Shown: in pieces, positions 1-6,641 of the stretch
How the letters are laid out: each line of letters begins with the position of its first letter
Numbering within the stretch: position 1 is the first letter of the stretch
Source of the DNA: an uncultured Thermomonas sp.
Lineage (GTDB): Bacteria > Pseudomonadota > Gammaproteobacteria > Xanthomonadales > Xanthomonadaceae
Length of the DNA: 16,332 nucleotides
NCBI GenBank assembly: GCA_946480065.1
Contig: CAMLJA010000014.1
Span: forward strand, 1-16,332
Direction: 5' to 3'
Translations under genes and position numbers: made by a program
Notes under the pieces: model-generated
What the model saw: the letters and a program-made list of their open reading frames with translations, nothing else
Told to the model about the DNA's origin: nothing
The model's database searches: none

Positions 1-1934
1 CGCGCGCGCGCGGCCTGCGCCGCCTGGTCCAGCGCGCCGCCGGCCTGCGCGGCGTCGGCCAGCCGCTCCTCGCCCAGGCGCGCGCGCGCGCGCAGCTGCA
101 CGATCAGCTCGGTGCGCGAGGCCAGGTCGTCCTCGTCCGCGCGCCCGTTCGCCAGCTGGTGGGCCAGCGCGGCGGCGTCCTCGGCGTGGTAGCCGACCTG
201 CCCCAGGGCGTCCTCCACCCGCGCGACGAAGGCCGGCTCGGCGTGCCGGCCCGGGTCCACCGCGGCTTCGACGATGGCGCGGGTATCCGCCAGCAGCTCG
301 CGCCAGGCGTCGGAGTCCTCGCCGTTGCGCAGCAGCGCCAGCGCCAGCACGTCGGCCCACGCCTGTTCCAGCAGGATGACGTGGAAACGCGGCAGCGGGC
401 GGCCGGCGACCAGCCGCGCGATCTCGTCGTTGGCGCGGCGGCGGGCCAGCCCCAGCCGCTCGCGCCCGCGCGCGGCCTCCACCTGGCGGCGCTCGGCCAT
501 CTCGTTCTTGCGCGAGATCGCCTGCAGCCCGCCCTGCAGCGCGTGGTTGGCCGCCACGAAGGTGTCGTTGCCGGCGTCCGGGTCCTCCAGCACGGTGCCC
601 ACCGCGCGCTGCAGCAGTCCCAGCCACTGCGGGTCGAGGTCGTCCTCGTCCAGCCAGCGCGCGCCGGCCAGCGAGACCGCACCCACAAGCTTGCGCGCCG
701 GGTGCTCGGCATCGACGAAGAAGCGGTGGTCGCGCAGCGCCAGCTGCAGCAGCGGCAGCCGCAGGCGGTTGACCAGGGCTTCGCCCACGCTGCCCTTGCG
801 CAGTTCCCGTTGCAGCTGGGCCAGGAACAGGCCCAGCAGTTCGAAGCCGTCGCTGTCGGCATCGGCCAGCGCGACCCCGTGGCCGTGCGCCTGGCGGCCC
901 TGCGCCAGCAGCGCCTGCAGCGCCTCGGCCAGCGCCAGCGGCTTGCCCTCGCCGCGCTGCCGCCGCAGCGCCGACAGGACTTCGTCGCGCGACAGCGGCT
1001 CGCGGGTGCGCTCGTCGCCTGGCCGCTGGCGCAGCTTCGCCAGCAGCTGGCGGCGCCTGGCCAGCAGCTGCTGGAGCTGGGTGAATTCCACGTCGGCCTC
1101 GCTCCTGGCGCGCACCGGCGGCGCGGCGCTGGCGATGGGGCTGGGCGCCGCGGCCTGTGCCTGCGCGTGCGCCTGCGTTGGCGGCGGCCTGGCGGGCGCC
1201 GCCGCCGTCGGGCGGGCGCCGGCTTCGCGGCGGATCCGCACCGGCACGAAGCTCAGGTGCGGCAGCACGCCATCGGCGGCCAGCCGGGCGTTCAGCGCTT
1301 CCAGCAGGGTCGGGTAGTGCGCCATCGCGACCTTCTCGAACTGGCGGTACACCACCAGCCGCGCCTCGGTCCCGAGGCCAAGCCCTTCGCAGGCCATGCG
1401 CATCGCGTGGCACAGCGCGTTGGGCCCGACCGCCAGGTGCTCCGCATCGAACGCCGGCGCGCCGGCCAGCACGCCGTAGCGGTGTCCCAGCAGCTGCAGG
1501 GCCAGGCTGTTCCGCGTCTCGGCGCGCGCCGCGATGCTGGCCAGCACGCTGCCTTCGTCCATCTCCAGGTCGTCGACCAGGCTCAGGCCACCGCTGGGCG
1601 CGCGCAGTTCCTCCAGCGGCCGCGTCACCCGCGGCGCGTGCAGCTGCGCCAGCGCGGCCTCCAGGTCGGCCAGCACGCCCGGCGCCAGCGACGGGCCGCG
1701 GTCGCGCAGCAGGCGCGCGCCCTCCAGCAGGGTGTTGCTCGCGGCCGGGCTGCGCACGCCGTCCGCCTGCCGGCCCAGCGCCAGCTCCGCTTCCTGCAGC
1801 ACGACCTGCAGCTGCCGGCCCAGCTCCGTGCCCGCGATCTGCAGCTGGTTCTGCAGCGCCTGCAGGACCCGTCGCGGGAACGTGGCCTGCGCCAGCGTCT
1901 TCGGCGGATCCTGGGCATGGGACGTGGCGGCCAT
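1..1934 (-). CDS. DUF1631 family protein, unknown function (C-terminus cut by window edge)
   Basis: An uninterrupted minus-strand frame starts at the ATG at 1934-1932 and stays open for 644 codons to the left edge, so the end of the gene is missing. An AGGGAG ribosome site lies 5 nt before the ATG and a promoter lies further upstream, which fixes the start. The product is a large soluble protein rich in Leu, Ala, Arg and Gln, predicted mostly alpha-helical, with no signal peptide or membrane segment. It has an N-terminal helical part (about residues 1-225), a low-complexity Ala/Pro/Gln linker (about 230-275), and a second helical part beginning near DVEFTQLQQLLARRRQLL. A later block with RFHVILLEQAWADVLALALL resembles the DUF1631 family as I remember it. 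The family has no established biochemical role that I know of, and I see no catalytic motif. It lies downstream of hemW on the same strand but has its own promoter. Confidence 0.8.
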   Translation of the reverse strand, partial: MAATSHAQDPPKTLAQATFPRRVLQALQNQLQIAGTELGRQLQVVLQEAELALGRQADGVRSPAASNTLLEGARLLRDRGPSLAPGVLADLEAALAQLHAPRVTRPLEELRAPSGGLSLVDDLEMDEGSVLASIAARAETRNSLALQLLGHRYGVLAGAPAFDAEHLAVGPNALCHAMRMACEGLGLGTEARLVVYRQFEKVAMAHYPTLLEALNARLAADGVLPHLSFVPVRIRREAGARPTAAAPARPPPTQAHAQAQAAAPSPIASAAPPVRARSEADVEFTQLQQLLARRRQLLAKLRQRPGDERTREPLSRDEVLSALRRQRGEGKPLALAEALQALLAQGRQAHGHGVALADADSDGFELLGLFLAQLQRELRKGSVGEALVNRLRLPLLQLALRDHRFFVDAEHPARKLVGAVSLAGARWLDEDDLDPQWLGLLQRAVGTVLEDPDAGNDTFVAANHALQGGLQAISRKNEMAERRQVEAARGRERLGLARRRANDEIARLVAGRPLPRFHVILLEQAWADVLALALLRNGEDSDAWRELLADTRAIVEAAVDPGRHAEPAFVARVEDALGQVGYHAEDAAALAHQLANGRADEDDLASRTELIVQLRARARLGEERLADAAQAGGALDQAAQAARA

Positions 1935-1939
1935 CGACG

Positions 1940-1945
1940 CTCCCT
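1940..1945 (-). promoter_or_regulatory. Ribosome binding site of the DUF1631 gene
   Basis: Reading on the minus strand, AGGGAG lies 5 nt before the ATG at 1934. It is one of the best Shine-Dalgarno matches in the window and supports this start. Confidence 0.65.
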
Positions 1946-1964
1946 GTGCAACGGTATCCGCCGC

Positions 1965-1993
1965 ATAGTAGGGGTTGCGCAATGCCCCCACAA
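1965..1993 (-). promoter_or_regulatory. Sigma-70-type promoter of the DUF1631 gene
   Basis: On the minus strand TTGTGG (1993-1988) and TACTAT (1970-1965) are separated by exactly 17 nt. The -10 matches 4 of 6 consensus bases and the -35 matches 3 of 6. Transcription would start near 1958, giving a leader of about 24 nt that contains the AGGGAG site. The DUF1631 gene can therefore be transcribed independently of hemW. Confidence 0.5.
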
Positions 1994-2016
1994 TGCGGCC
2001 CGTTCAGGCGGTGGGC

Positions 2017-3168
2017 TCAGTCGAGGAAGAGCGCCATCACGTCGTTGGCGAAGCGCCGGCCCAGTTCGGTCGGCCGCAGCCAGGCCGGGTCGGGTTCCAG
2101 CCAGCCGCGCGCGCGGGCATCGGCCAGCCGGCCGGCGATGGCGGCCAGCGGCAAGCCGGTGCGCGCCTCGAACAGCGCCGCCGGCACGCCATCGTTCAGG
2201 CGCAGCGCATTGAGCATGAAGTCGAACGGCAGCCGCTGCGGGGTCAGCACCTCGTCGCCGCCGATCGCCGCGGCGGTCCCGGCCTTGGCCAGGTAGTCGG
2301 TGGGATGCTTCACCTTCCAGCGGCGCAGCACCCGCTGTTCGGCGCCCAGGGTGAGCTTGCCGTGCGCGCCGGCGCCGATGCCCAGGTAGTCGCCGAAGCG
2401 CCAGTAGTTGAGGTTGTGCGCGCACTGGCGCCCCGGGCGGGCGTAGGCGCTGATCTCGTACTGGGCGAAGCCGGCGTCGGCCAGCCGGGCCTGGCAGGCC
2501 TCCTGCATGTCCCAGGCGCCGTCCTCGTCGGGCAGGCCCTGCGGCGGGCGCGCGGCGAACACGGTGTTCGGCTCCAGCGTGAGCTGGTAGTGGCTGAGGT
2601 GGGTGGGCGCCAGCGCCAGCGCGCGCTCCACGTCGTCCAGCGCCATCGCCAGGGCCTGGCCCGGCAGCGCGTACATCAGGTCGAGGTTGAGGTTGTCGAA
2701 GCCGGCGTCCTGCGCCGCCTTGACCGCGCGTTCGGCGTCGCCGCTGGAGTGGATCCGGCCCAGCCGCCGCAGGCAGCCGTCGTCGAAGCTCTGCACGCCG
2801 AAGCTGAGCCGGTTCACGCCGGCCGCGCGGTAGCCGGGGAACGGGCCGTGTTCGACCGTGCCGGGATTCGTCTCGAGGGTGATCTCGACGTCCGGGGCGA
2901 AGCGCAGCCGCGCGCTGGCCTGCTGCAGGAAGCGGTCGATCGCCTCCGGCGGGAACAGCGAGGGCGTGCCGCCGCCGAAGAACACGCTGTGGACCACGCG
3001 GCCCCAGGCCAGCGGCAGGTCGGCATCGAGGTCGGCGACCAGCGCATCGACGTAGGCGTCGAACGGCAGTGCGCCCTTGCCGGCGTGCGAATTGAAGTCG
3101 CAGTACGGGCATTTGCGCACGCACCACGGCAGGTGCACGTAGAGCGAGAGAGGTGGCGTGGTCAGCAT
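2017..3168 (-). CDS. hemW: HemW, radical SAM heme chaperone (HemN-like, formerly oxygen-independent coproporphyrinogen oxidase-like)
   Basis: The 383-residue product matches the usual length of about 380. The radical SAM cluster motif CxxxCxxC is C16-C20-C23, within CVRKCPYCDFNSH. It is followed by the glycine-rich SAM-binding motif FGGGTPSLF and, at residues 251-256, HNLNYW. That last motif fits HNxxYW, which marks HemW heme chaperones and is not the coproporphyrinogen oxidase signature. HemW binds heme and a 4Fe-4S cluster and is thought to deliver heme to respiratory proteins. The start MLTTPPLSLYVHLPWC aligns with the beginning of E. coli HemW (MVKLPPLSLYIHIPWC); longer in-frame readings would enter rdgB. 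No clear ribosome site precedes the ATG. The gene follows rdgB after a 62-nt gap filled by a REP-like double hairpin, which may reduce transcription coming from rph-rdgB. Confidence 0.95.
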   Translation of the reverse strand: MLTTPPLSLYVHLPWCVRKCPYCDFNSHAGKGALPFDAYVDALVADLDADLPLAWGRVVHSVFFGGGTPSLFPPEAIDRFLQQASARLRFAPDVEITLETNPGTVEHGPFPGYRAAGVNRLSFGVQSFDDGCLRRLGRIHSSGDAERAVKAAQDAGFDNLNLDLMYALPGQALAMALDDVERALALAPTHLSHYQLTLEPNTVFAARPPQGLPDEDGAWDMQEACQARLADAGFAQYEISAYARPGRQCAHNLNYWRFGDYLGIGAGAHGKLTLGAEQRVLRRWKVKHPTDYLAKAGTAAAIGGDEVLTPQRLPFDFMLNALRLNDGVPAALFEARTGLPLAAIAGRLADARARGWLEPDPAWLRPTELGRRFANDVMALFLD

Positions 3169-3178
3169 GGTTCGTGAC

Positions 3179-3226
3179 GTAGGAGCGGCTCCAGCCGCGA
3201 CCGGTGGGCCGGCATGCGGCCGGCGC
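3179..3226. repeat. GTAG-type REP-like element with two hairpins
   Basis: The element begins with the GTAG tetranucleotide typical of REP sequences mobilised by RAYT transposases, followed by GAGCGGCT-CC-AGCCGC. The first arms, 3185-3190 and 3193-3198, pair perfectly, with the innermost pair probably open. A second hairpin pairs GCCGGC at 3208-3213 with GCCGGC at 3219-3224 around ATGCG. It fills the rdgB-hemW spacer. The resemblance to the dispersed 'GTAGGAGCGGCTTCAGCCGCGA' family of Xanthomonadaceae and pseudomonads is from memory. A related sequence lies at 8810-8834. No RAYT transposase gene is present in the window. Confidence 0.6.
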
Positions 3227-3230
3227 GTGG

Positions 3231-3812
3231 CTATCCCAGCAATTCCCGCAGCCGGGCCAGCGCCAGGCCGCGGTGGCTGTCGCGGTTCTTGACGTCGGCG
3301 GGCAGTTCGGCGGCGCTGCAGCCGTGCGCCGGCGAGAAGAACACCGGGTCGTAGCCGAACCCGCGGTCGCCGCGGCGTGCCGCCAGGATGCGGCCCGCCC
3401 ATTCGCCCTGGGCGATCAGCGGCATCGGGTCGTCGGCGTGGCGCACCAGCGCCAGCACGCAGACGAAGCGCGCGCCGCGGGCGTCGTCTGGCACGCCTGC
3501 GAGCGCGTGCAGCAGCTTGTCGATGTTCGCCTCGCTGTCGCCGTGGCGGCCGGCGTAGCGCGCCGAGTACAGGCCGGGCGCCCCGTCCAGCGCGTCCACG
3601 CACAGGCCGGAGTCGTCGCCGAGGGCGGGCAGGCCGGTGGCGCGGGCGGCGTGGCGGGCCTTGAGGATGGCGTTCTCCACGAACGACAGCCCGGTTTCCT
3701 CGGCGTCGCCGACGCCGAAGTCGGACTGCGCGCGCAGCACGAAGCGGTCGCCGAGCAGGTCGCGCAGCTCGTCCAGTTTGCCGGCATTGCCGCTGGCGAG
3801 GACCAGTTCCAT
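3231..3812 (-). CDS. rdgB: RdgB, XTP/dITP diphosphatase (non-canonical purine NTP pyrophosphatase, Ham1 family)
   Basis: The 193-residue protein hydrolyses ITP, dITP and XTP to monophosphates and so keeps deaminated purines out of DNA and RNA. It shows the family motifs in order: SGNAGK at residues 7-12 near the N-terminus (nucleotide phosphate binding), E46-N47 in [16 protein letters not shown] with the catalytic Asp pair D66/D67, FGYDPVF near residue 150, and SHRG near the C-terminus (base recognition). Length matches E. coli RdgB (197 residues). The ATG at 3812 starts the protein exactly at MELVLASGN, as in homologues. It lies 10 nt after rph on the same strand, so the two are probably co-transcribed; no strong ribosome site is visible. 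Confidence 0.96.
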   Translation of the reverse strand: MELVLASGNAGKLDELRDLLGDRFVLRAQSDFGVGDAEETGLSFVENAILKARHAARATGLPALGDDSGLCVDALDGAPGLYSARYAGRHGDSEANIDKLLHALAGVPDDARGARFVCVLALVRHADDPMPLIAQGEWAGRILAARRGDRGFGYDPVFFSPAHGCSAAELPADVKNRDSHRGLALARLRELLG

Positions 3813-3822
3813 CGCGGCGGGC

Positions 3823-4551
3823 TCAGGCAGCGGCGAGGGCGGCCCGCTGCGCGGCGAACAGCTCGGCGCAGCCCTTTTCGGCCAGCGCCAGCAGCGCGTC
3901 CAGTTCGTCGCGGCGGAAGGCGTGGCCCTCGGCGGTGCCCTGCAGCTCGATGAAGCCGCCGCCGTCGTTCATCACCACGTTCATGTCGGTGTCGCAGCCG
4001 CTGTCCTCGGGATAGTCGAGGTCGAGCACCGGCACGCCGGCGAAGATGCCCACCGACACCGCGGCCACCGCGCCCACGATGGGGTCCTTGGCGATGTCCT
4101 TGCGCGCCTGCAGCCAGCGCACGGCGTCCACCAGCGCGACGTAGGCGCCGGTGATCGCGGCGGTGCGGGTGCCGCCGTCGGCCTGCAGCACGTCGCAGTC
4201 CAGGGTGATGGTGCGCTCGCCCAGCGCCGCGCGGTTCACGCAGGCGCGCAGGCTGCGGCCGATCAGGCGCTGGATCTCCAGCGTGCGGCCGCCCTGCTTG
4301 CCGCGCGCGGCCTCGCGGTCGCCGCGGGTGTGGGTGGCGCGCGGCAGCATGCCGTATTCGGCGGTGACCCAGCCTTCGCCCTTGCCGCGCAGGAAGCCCG
4401 GCGCGCGGTTCTCCACGCTGGCGGTGCACAGCACCCGGGTGTCGCCGAAGGCCACCAGCACCGAGCCCTCCGCGTGCCGGGTGAAGGCGCGCTGGATGGA
4501 AATCGGGCGCAGCTGGTCGGGCGCGCGGCCACTGGGGCGGGCGAAGGGCAT
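3823..4551 (-). CDS. rph: RNase PH, phosphate-dependent 3'-5' exoribonuclease for tRNA 3' ends
   Basis: The 242-residue product has the full length of RNase PH (about 238-240). It trims precursor tRNA 3' tails phosphorolytically and also acts in rRNA maturation and decay. Recognisable segments are the N-terminal [12 protein letters not shown], then [12 protein letters not shown], the phosphate-binding stretch [27 protein letters not shown] and the acidic LDLDYPEDS metal/catalytic region, ending with [16 protein letters not shown]. The ATG at 4551 gives the standard MPFARPSGR start. It is the first gene of the minus-strand group rph-rdgB-hemW and diverges from yicC across 64 nt. The rph-yicC adjacency also occurs in E. 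coli. The gene is intact, unlike the frameshifted rph of E. coli K-12. Confidence 0.97.
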   Translation of the reverse strand: MPFARPSGRAPDQLRPISIQRAFTRHAEGSVLVAFGDTRVLCTASVENRAPGFLRGKGEGWVTAEYGMLPRATHTRGDREAARGKQGGRTLEIQRLIGRSLRACVNRAALGERTITLDCDVLQADGGTRTAAITGAYVALVDAVRWLQARKDIAKDPIVGAVAAVSVGIFAGVPVLDLDYPEDSGCDTDMNVVMNDGGGFIELQGTAEGHAFRRDELDALLALAEKGCAELFAAQRAALAAA

Positions 4552-4577
4552 CGGCGGTCCGGAAAAAGCGGGAGCGG

Positions 4578-4584
4578 TAGACTA
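4578..4584. promoter_or_regulatory. Putative symmetric divergent promoter core (overlapping -10 elements) for rph and yicC
   Basis: The 64-nt rph-yicC gap contains the perfect inverted repeat GGTAG-A-CTACC (4576-4586). Inside it TAGACT (4578-4583, plus) and TAGTCT (4584-4579, minus) each match 4 of 6 bases of the -10 consensus and share five base pairs. Leaders would be roughly 26 nt for yicC and 21 nt for rph. No good -35 is seen on either side, so this is a candidate only. Confidence 0.4.
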
Positions 4585-4615
4585 CCATCCAGCCTCCCTC
4601 GCACCGGCCATCCGC

Positions 4616-5479
4616 ATGATCCGCAGCATGACCGCCTTCGCCGCCGGCGAACGCGCCACCGAGTGGGGCGTGCTGGGCTGCGAGCTGCGCGCGGTCAACC
4701 ACCGCTTCCTGGAGCTCGGGCTGCGCCTGCCTGAGGAGCTGCGCGCACTGGAGCCGCTGCTGCGCGAGCGGGTGGCGGCGCGCGTGTCGCGGGGCAAGCT
4801 TGACCTGGTGCTGCGGCTGCGGCCCGCCGCGGAAGGCGAGGCGCTGCAGGTGGACGACGCCATGGTGGCGCGGCTGGGCGACCTGGCCGGGCGGCTGGGC
4901 GCGCGCTTCCCGCAGCTGCGCGTGCAGTTCACCGACCTGCTGCAGTTCCCCGGCGTGCTGCAGGCGCGCGGGCTGGACCCCGAGGCGATGCAGCGCGAGG
5001 CGCTGGCGCTGCTGGACGCGGTGCTGGACGACTTCACCGCCGCGCGTGAACGCGAGGGCGGCAAGCTGGCGGCGGTGATCGGCGAGCGCGCCGCGGCCAT
5101 CGCCGGCATCGCCGCCGAGGTGCGCACGCTGGTGCCGCAGATCCGCGCCGGCCAGCGGCAGAAGCTGCAGGCGCGGCTGGCCGACCTGGCCCAGCCCGCG
5201 GATCCCGGGCGGCTGGAGCAGGAGCTCGTCATCTGGTTGCAGAAGCTGGACGTGGACGAGGAGCTGGACCGCCTGGACAGCCACCTGTCCGAGTTGCGGC
5301 GCATCCTCAAGGGCGGGCGCGAGCCGGTGGGCCGCCGCCTGGACTTCCTGCTGCAGGAGTTCAACCGCGAGGCGAACACGCTGGGCAGCAAGTCGGTGGA
5401 CGCCCGCACCAGCAATGCCGCGGTCGAGCTGAAGGTGCTGATCGACCAGGTCCGCGAACAGATCCAGAACATCGAGTAG
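4616..5479 (+). CDS. yicC: YicC/YloC family endoribonuclease
   Basis: The 287-residue product is colinear with E. coli YicC (287 residues). It starts with MIRSMTAFA, continues with RAVNHRFLELGLRLPEELRALEP and RGKLDLVLR, and ends with the highly conserved GRRLDFLLQEFNRE and LKVLIDQVREQIQNIE. It has an N-terminal YicC-like domain (about 1-155) and a C-terminal DUF1732 domain (about 200-287) rich in acidic and arginine residues. Members of this family have been reported as metal-dependent endoribonucleases linked to small-RNA turnover; that function is family knowledge, not visible here. The start was chosen at ATG 4616 because it gives the conserved MIRSM beginning, although no Shine-Dalgarno sequence precedes it. 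gmk begins 2 nt after its stop, indicating translational coupling. Confidence 0.94.
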   Translation: MIRSMTAFAAGERATEWGVLGCELRAVNHRFLELGLRLPEELRALEPLLRERVAARVSRGKLDLVLRLRPAAEGEALQVDDAMVARLGDLAGRLGARFPQLRVQFTDLLQFPGVLQARGLDPEAMQREALALLDAVLDDFTAAREREGGKLAAVIGERAAAIAGIAAEVRTLVPQIRAGQRQKLQARLADLAQPADPGRLEQELVIWLQKLDVDEELDRLDSHLSELRRILKGGREPVGRRLDFLLQEFNREANTLGSKSVDARTSNAAVELKVLIDQVREQIQNIE

Positions 5480-5481
5480 CC

Positions 5482-6099
5482 ATGCGCGGAACCCTCTACA
5501 TCGTCGCCGCGCCCTCGGGGGCCGGGAAGTCCAGCATCGTCAACGCGGTGCTGGCCCGCGACCCCAACATCCGCCTGTCGATCTCGTTCACCTCGCGCGC
5601 GCCGCGCCCGGGCGAGCGCCACGCCGAGCACTACAACTTCGTCAGCGCCGAAGAGTTCGAGGCGATGGTCGCCGCCGGCGACTTCTTCGAGCATGCCCGC
5701 GTGCACGGCGACTGGAAGGGCACCGCGCGGCAGTCGGTGGAGCCGCAGCTGGCGGCCGGCCGCGACGTGCTGCTGGAGATCGACTGGCAGGGTGCGCGCC
5801 AGGTGCGCAACCGCATCCCGGACGCGGTCAGCGTGTTCATCCTGCCGCCCTCGCGCGCCGCGCTGGAGGAGCGCATGCGCAAGCGCGGCCAGGACTCGGA
5901 AGAGGTGATCCAGCGCCGGCTGGCGGCCGCGCGCGAGGAGATGAGCCACTACGGCGAGTTCGACTACGTGATCGTCAACGAGGTGTTCGAAACCGCGGTG
6001 GCCGAGATGTGCAGCATCTTCACCGCCAGCCGGCTGCGCAAGGACGCCCAGGTGGCGCGGCACGCCCGGCTGCTGACCTCGCTGCTGTCGGATCCCTAG
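5482..6099 (+). CDS. gmk: Guanylate kinase
   Basis: The 205-residue enzyme phosphorylates GMP/dGMP to GDP/dGDP with ATP and feeds GTP and (p)ppGpp synthesis. The P-loop is APSGAGKSS near residues 9-17. It is followed by SRAPRPGE (GMP-binding arginines), HYNFVSAEEF, the conserved LEIDWQGA, the lid region with RGQDSEEVIQRRL, and HYGEFDYVIVN. Length and order match E. coli Gmk (207). One difference stands out: where E. coli has NYYGTSRE, this protein has DWKGTARQ, so the tyrosine that helps hold GMP is lysine and the following serine is alanine. It is coupled to yicC (2-nt gap) and precedes rpoZ and spoT as in many proteobacteria. A stem-loop begins at its stop codon. Confidence 0.97.
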   Translation: MRGTLYIVAAPSGAGKSSIVNAVLARDPNIRLSISFTSRAPRPGERHAEHYNFVSAEEFEAMVAAGDFFEHARVHGDWKGTARQSVEPQLAAGRDVLLEIDWQGARQVRNRIPDAVSVFILPPSRAALEERMRKRGQDSEEVIQRRLAAAREEMSHYGEFDYVIVNEVFETAVAEMCSIFTASRLRKDAQVARHARLLTSLLSDP

Positions 6100-6118
6100 C
6101 GCCGCCGGCCGGGCGCTA
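6097..6118 (+). terminator. Stem-loop at the gmk stop codon, possible weak terminator
   Basis: TAGCGCC (6097-6103) pairs perfectly with GGCGCTA (6112-6118) around an 8-nt loop that is itself self-complementary (CCGG). The gmk stop codon is the first base triplet of the stem. No continuous T run follows directly; the nearest is TTTT at 6128-6131. It could end the yicC-gmk message weakly or protect its 3' end. Confidence 0.4.
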
Positions 6119-6119
6119 T

Positions 6120-6139
6120 GTGCTTGATTTTCCAAGCGC
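6120..6139. repeat. Inverted repeat upstream of the rpoZ promoter
   Basis: GTGCTTG (6120-6126) and CAAGCGC (6133-6139) pair over 7 bp, including one G-T wobble, around ATTTTC. A second short palindrome, CTTGCCAAG (6144-6152), overlaps the rpoZ -35 element. Together these may form an operator or a transcription end structure. I cannot name a regulator. Confidence 0.4.
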
Positions 6140-6144
6140 GCGCC

Positions 6145-6173
6145 TTGCCAAGCGGGGGCCGCCTCCGTATACT
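6145..6173 (+). promoter_or_regulatory. Sigma-70 promoter of rpoZ
   Basis: TTGCCA (6145-6150, 5 of 6 consensus bases) and TATACT (6168-6173, 5 of 6) are exactly 17 nt apart. This is the best -35/-10 pair I found in the window. Transcription would begin near 6180, giving an rpoZ leader of about 40 nt. Confidence 0.7.
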
Positions 6174-6220
6174 GGCCAGCTCCCCGAACCATTCGCCGGC
6201 CGCCAGGCCGCAGGACTGAC

Positions 6221-6520
6221 ATGGCCCGTATTACCGTCGAAGATTGCCTGGAAGTGGTCGACAACCGCTTCGAGCTCGTGATGATGGCCGCCAAGCGCGC
6301 CCGCCAGCTGGCCGGCGGCGTGGACCCCAAGCTGGACAACAGCGAAGCCAACGACAAGCCCACCGTGCTGGCGCTGCGCGAGATCGCCGCCCGCCAGGTG
6401 GACGCCGAGTACATCGACGCGGTCGAGAAGTCCGAGCGCGAGCGCAAGGAGCGCGAGGCGCTGGAGTGGGCGGCGGCCGAGGTGGTGGCCGGCGACGACG
6501 ACATGAAGGGCGACGACTGA
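6221..6520 (+). CDS. rpoZ: RNA polymerase omega subunit
   Basis: The 99-residue product starts [20 protein letters not shown], which matches omega subunits, and continues with MAAKRARQL and the conserved [13 protein letters not shown]. Omega binds beta-prime, helps assemble core RNA polymerase and in proteobacteria forms part of a ppGpp site. Length is normal (E. coli 91), with a longer acidic/charged C-terminal tail ([14 protein letters not shown] then DDDMKGDD). AGGA at 6212-6215 lies 5 nt before the ATG. The gene has its own strong promoter and is followed by a strong hairpin, so much of its transcription may be monocistronic even though spoT lies next on the same strand. Confidence 0.97.
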   Translation: MARITVEDCLEVVDNRFELVMMAAKRARQLAGGVDPKLDNSEANDKPTVLALREIAARQVDAEYIDAVEKSERERKEREALEWAAAEVVAGDDDMKGDD

Positions 6521-6552
6521 CCGCGCACCCAACGGTCCGCCCAGCCCTTTGC

Positions 6553-6580
6553 GAACGGCCCTGCGGGGCCGTTCCGCGTT
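6553..6580 (+). terminator. Probable terminator or attenuator hairpin after rpoZ
   Basis: GAACGGCCC (6553-6561) and GGGCCGTTC (6566-6574) form a perfect 9-bp stem with a TGCG loop. It starts 32 nt after the rpoZ stop. The tail CGCGTTT has only three T residues (6579-6581 region), so termination may be partial, allowing some read-through into spoT. Confidence 0.6.
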
Positions 6581-6606
6581 TGCGGGAGGCCGCGGCGCGC
6601 CGGCGT

Positions 6607-6635
6607 TTGCGGGCCGCCGGCGGCAGGGTTAGGCT
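6607..6635 (+). promoter_or_regulatory. Candidate spoT promoter that would give a leaderless mRNA
   Basis: TTGCGG (6607-6612) and TAGGCT (6630-6635) are spaced by 17 nt. Both are weak (3 of 6 consensus bases each). The expected start of transcription, 6-7 nt after the -10, coincides with the spoT ATG at 6642. No Shine-Dalgarno sequence occurs at normal distance; the nearest AGGG ends 13 nt before the ATG. Confidence 0.35.
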
Positions 6636-6641
6636 CCGGCG

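Noticed and set aside
1..12. (CG)6 run at the left edge as a possible repeat or array boundary
   Set aside because: It lies in frame inside the DUF1631 gene encoding Ala-Arg repeats and is too short to be a separate element.
104..862. Minus-strand frame of 252 codons beginning at 862
   Set aside because: It overlaps the DUF1631 reading frame on the same strand in another phase, has Trp/Cys/Arg/Ser-rich composition typical of a shifted GC-rich gene, and has no ribosome site.
159..2213. Long plus-strand open frame of 684 codons opposite the DUF1631 gene, and similar long frames opposite recG (9162-11555, minus) and spoT (6231-8159, minus)
   Set aside because: They are antisense shadows caused by very high GC at third codon positions. 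They are rich in Arg, Gln, His and Pro, cross several real genes and gene boundaries, and show no family motif, whereas the opposite strand carries clear genes.
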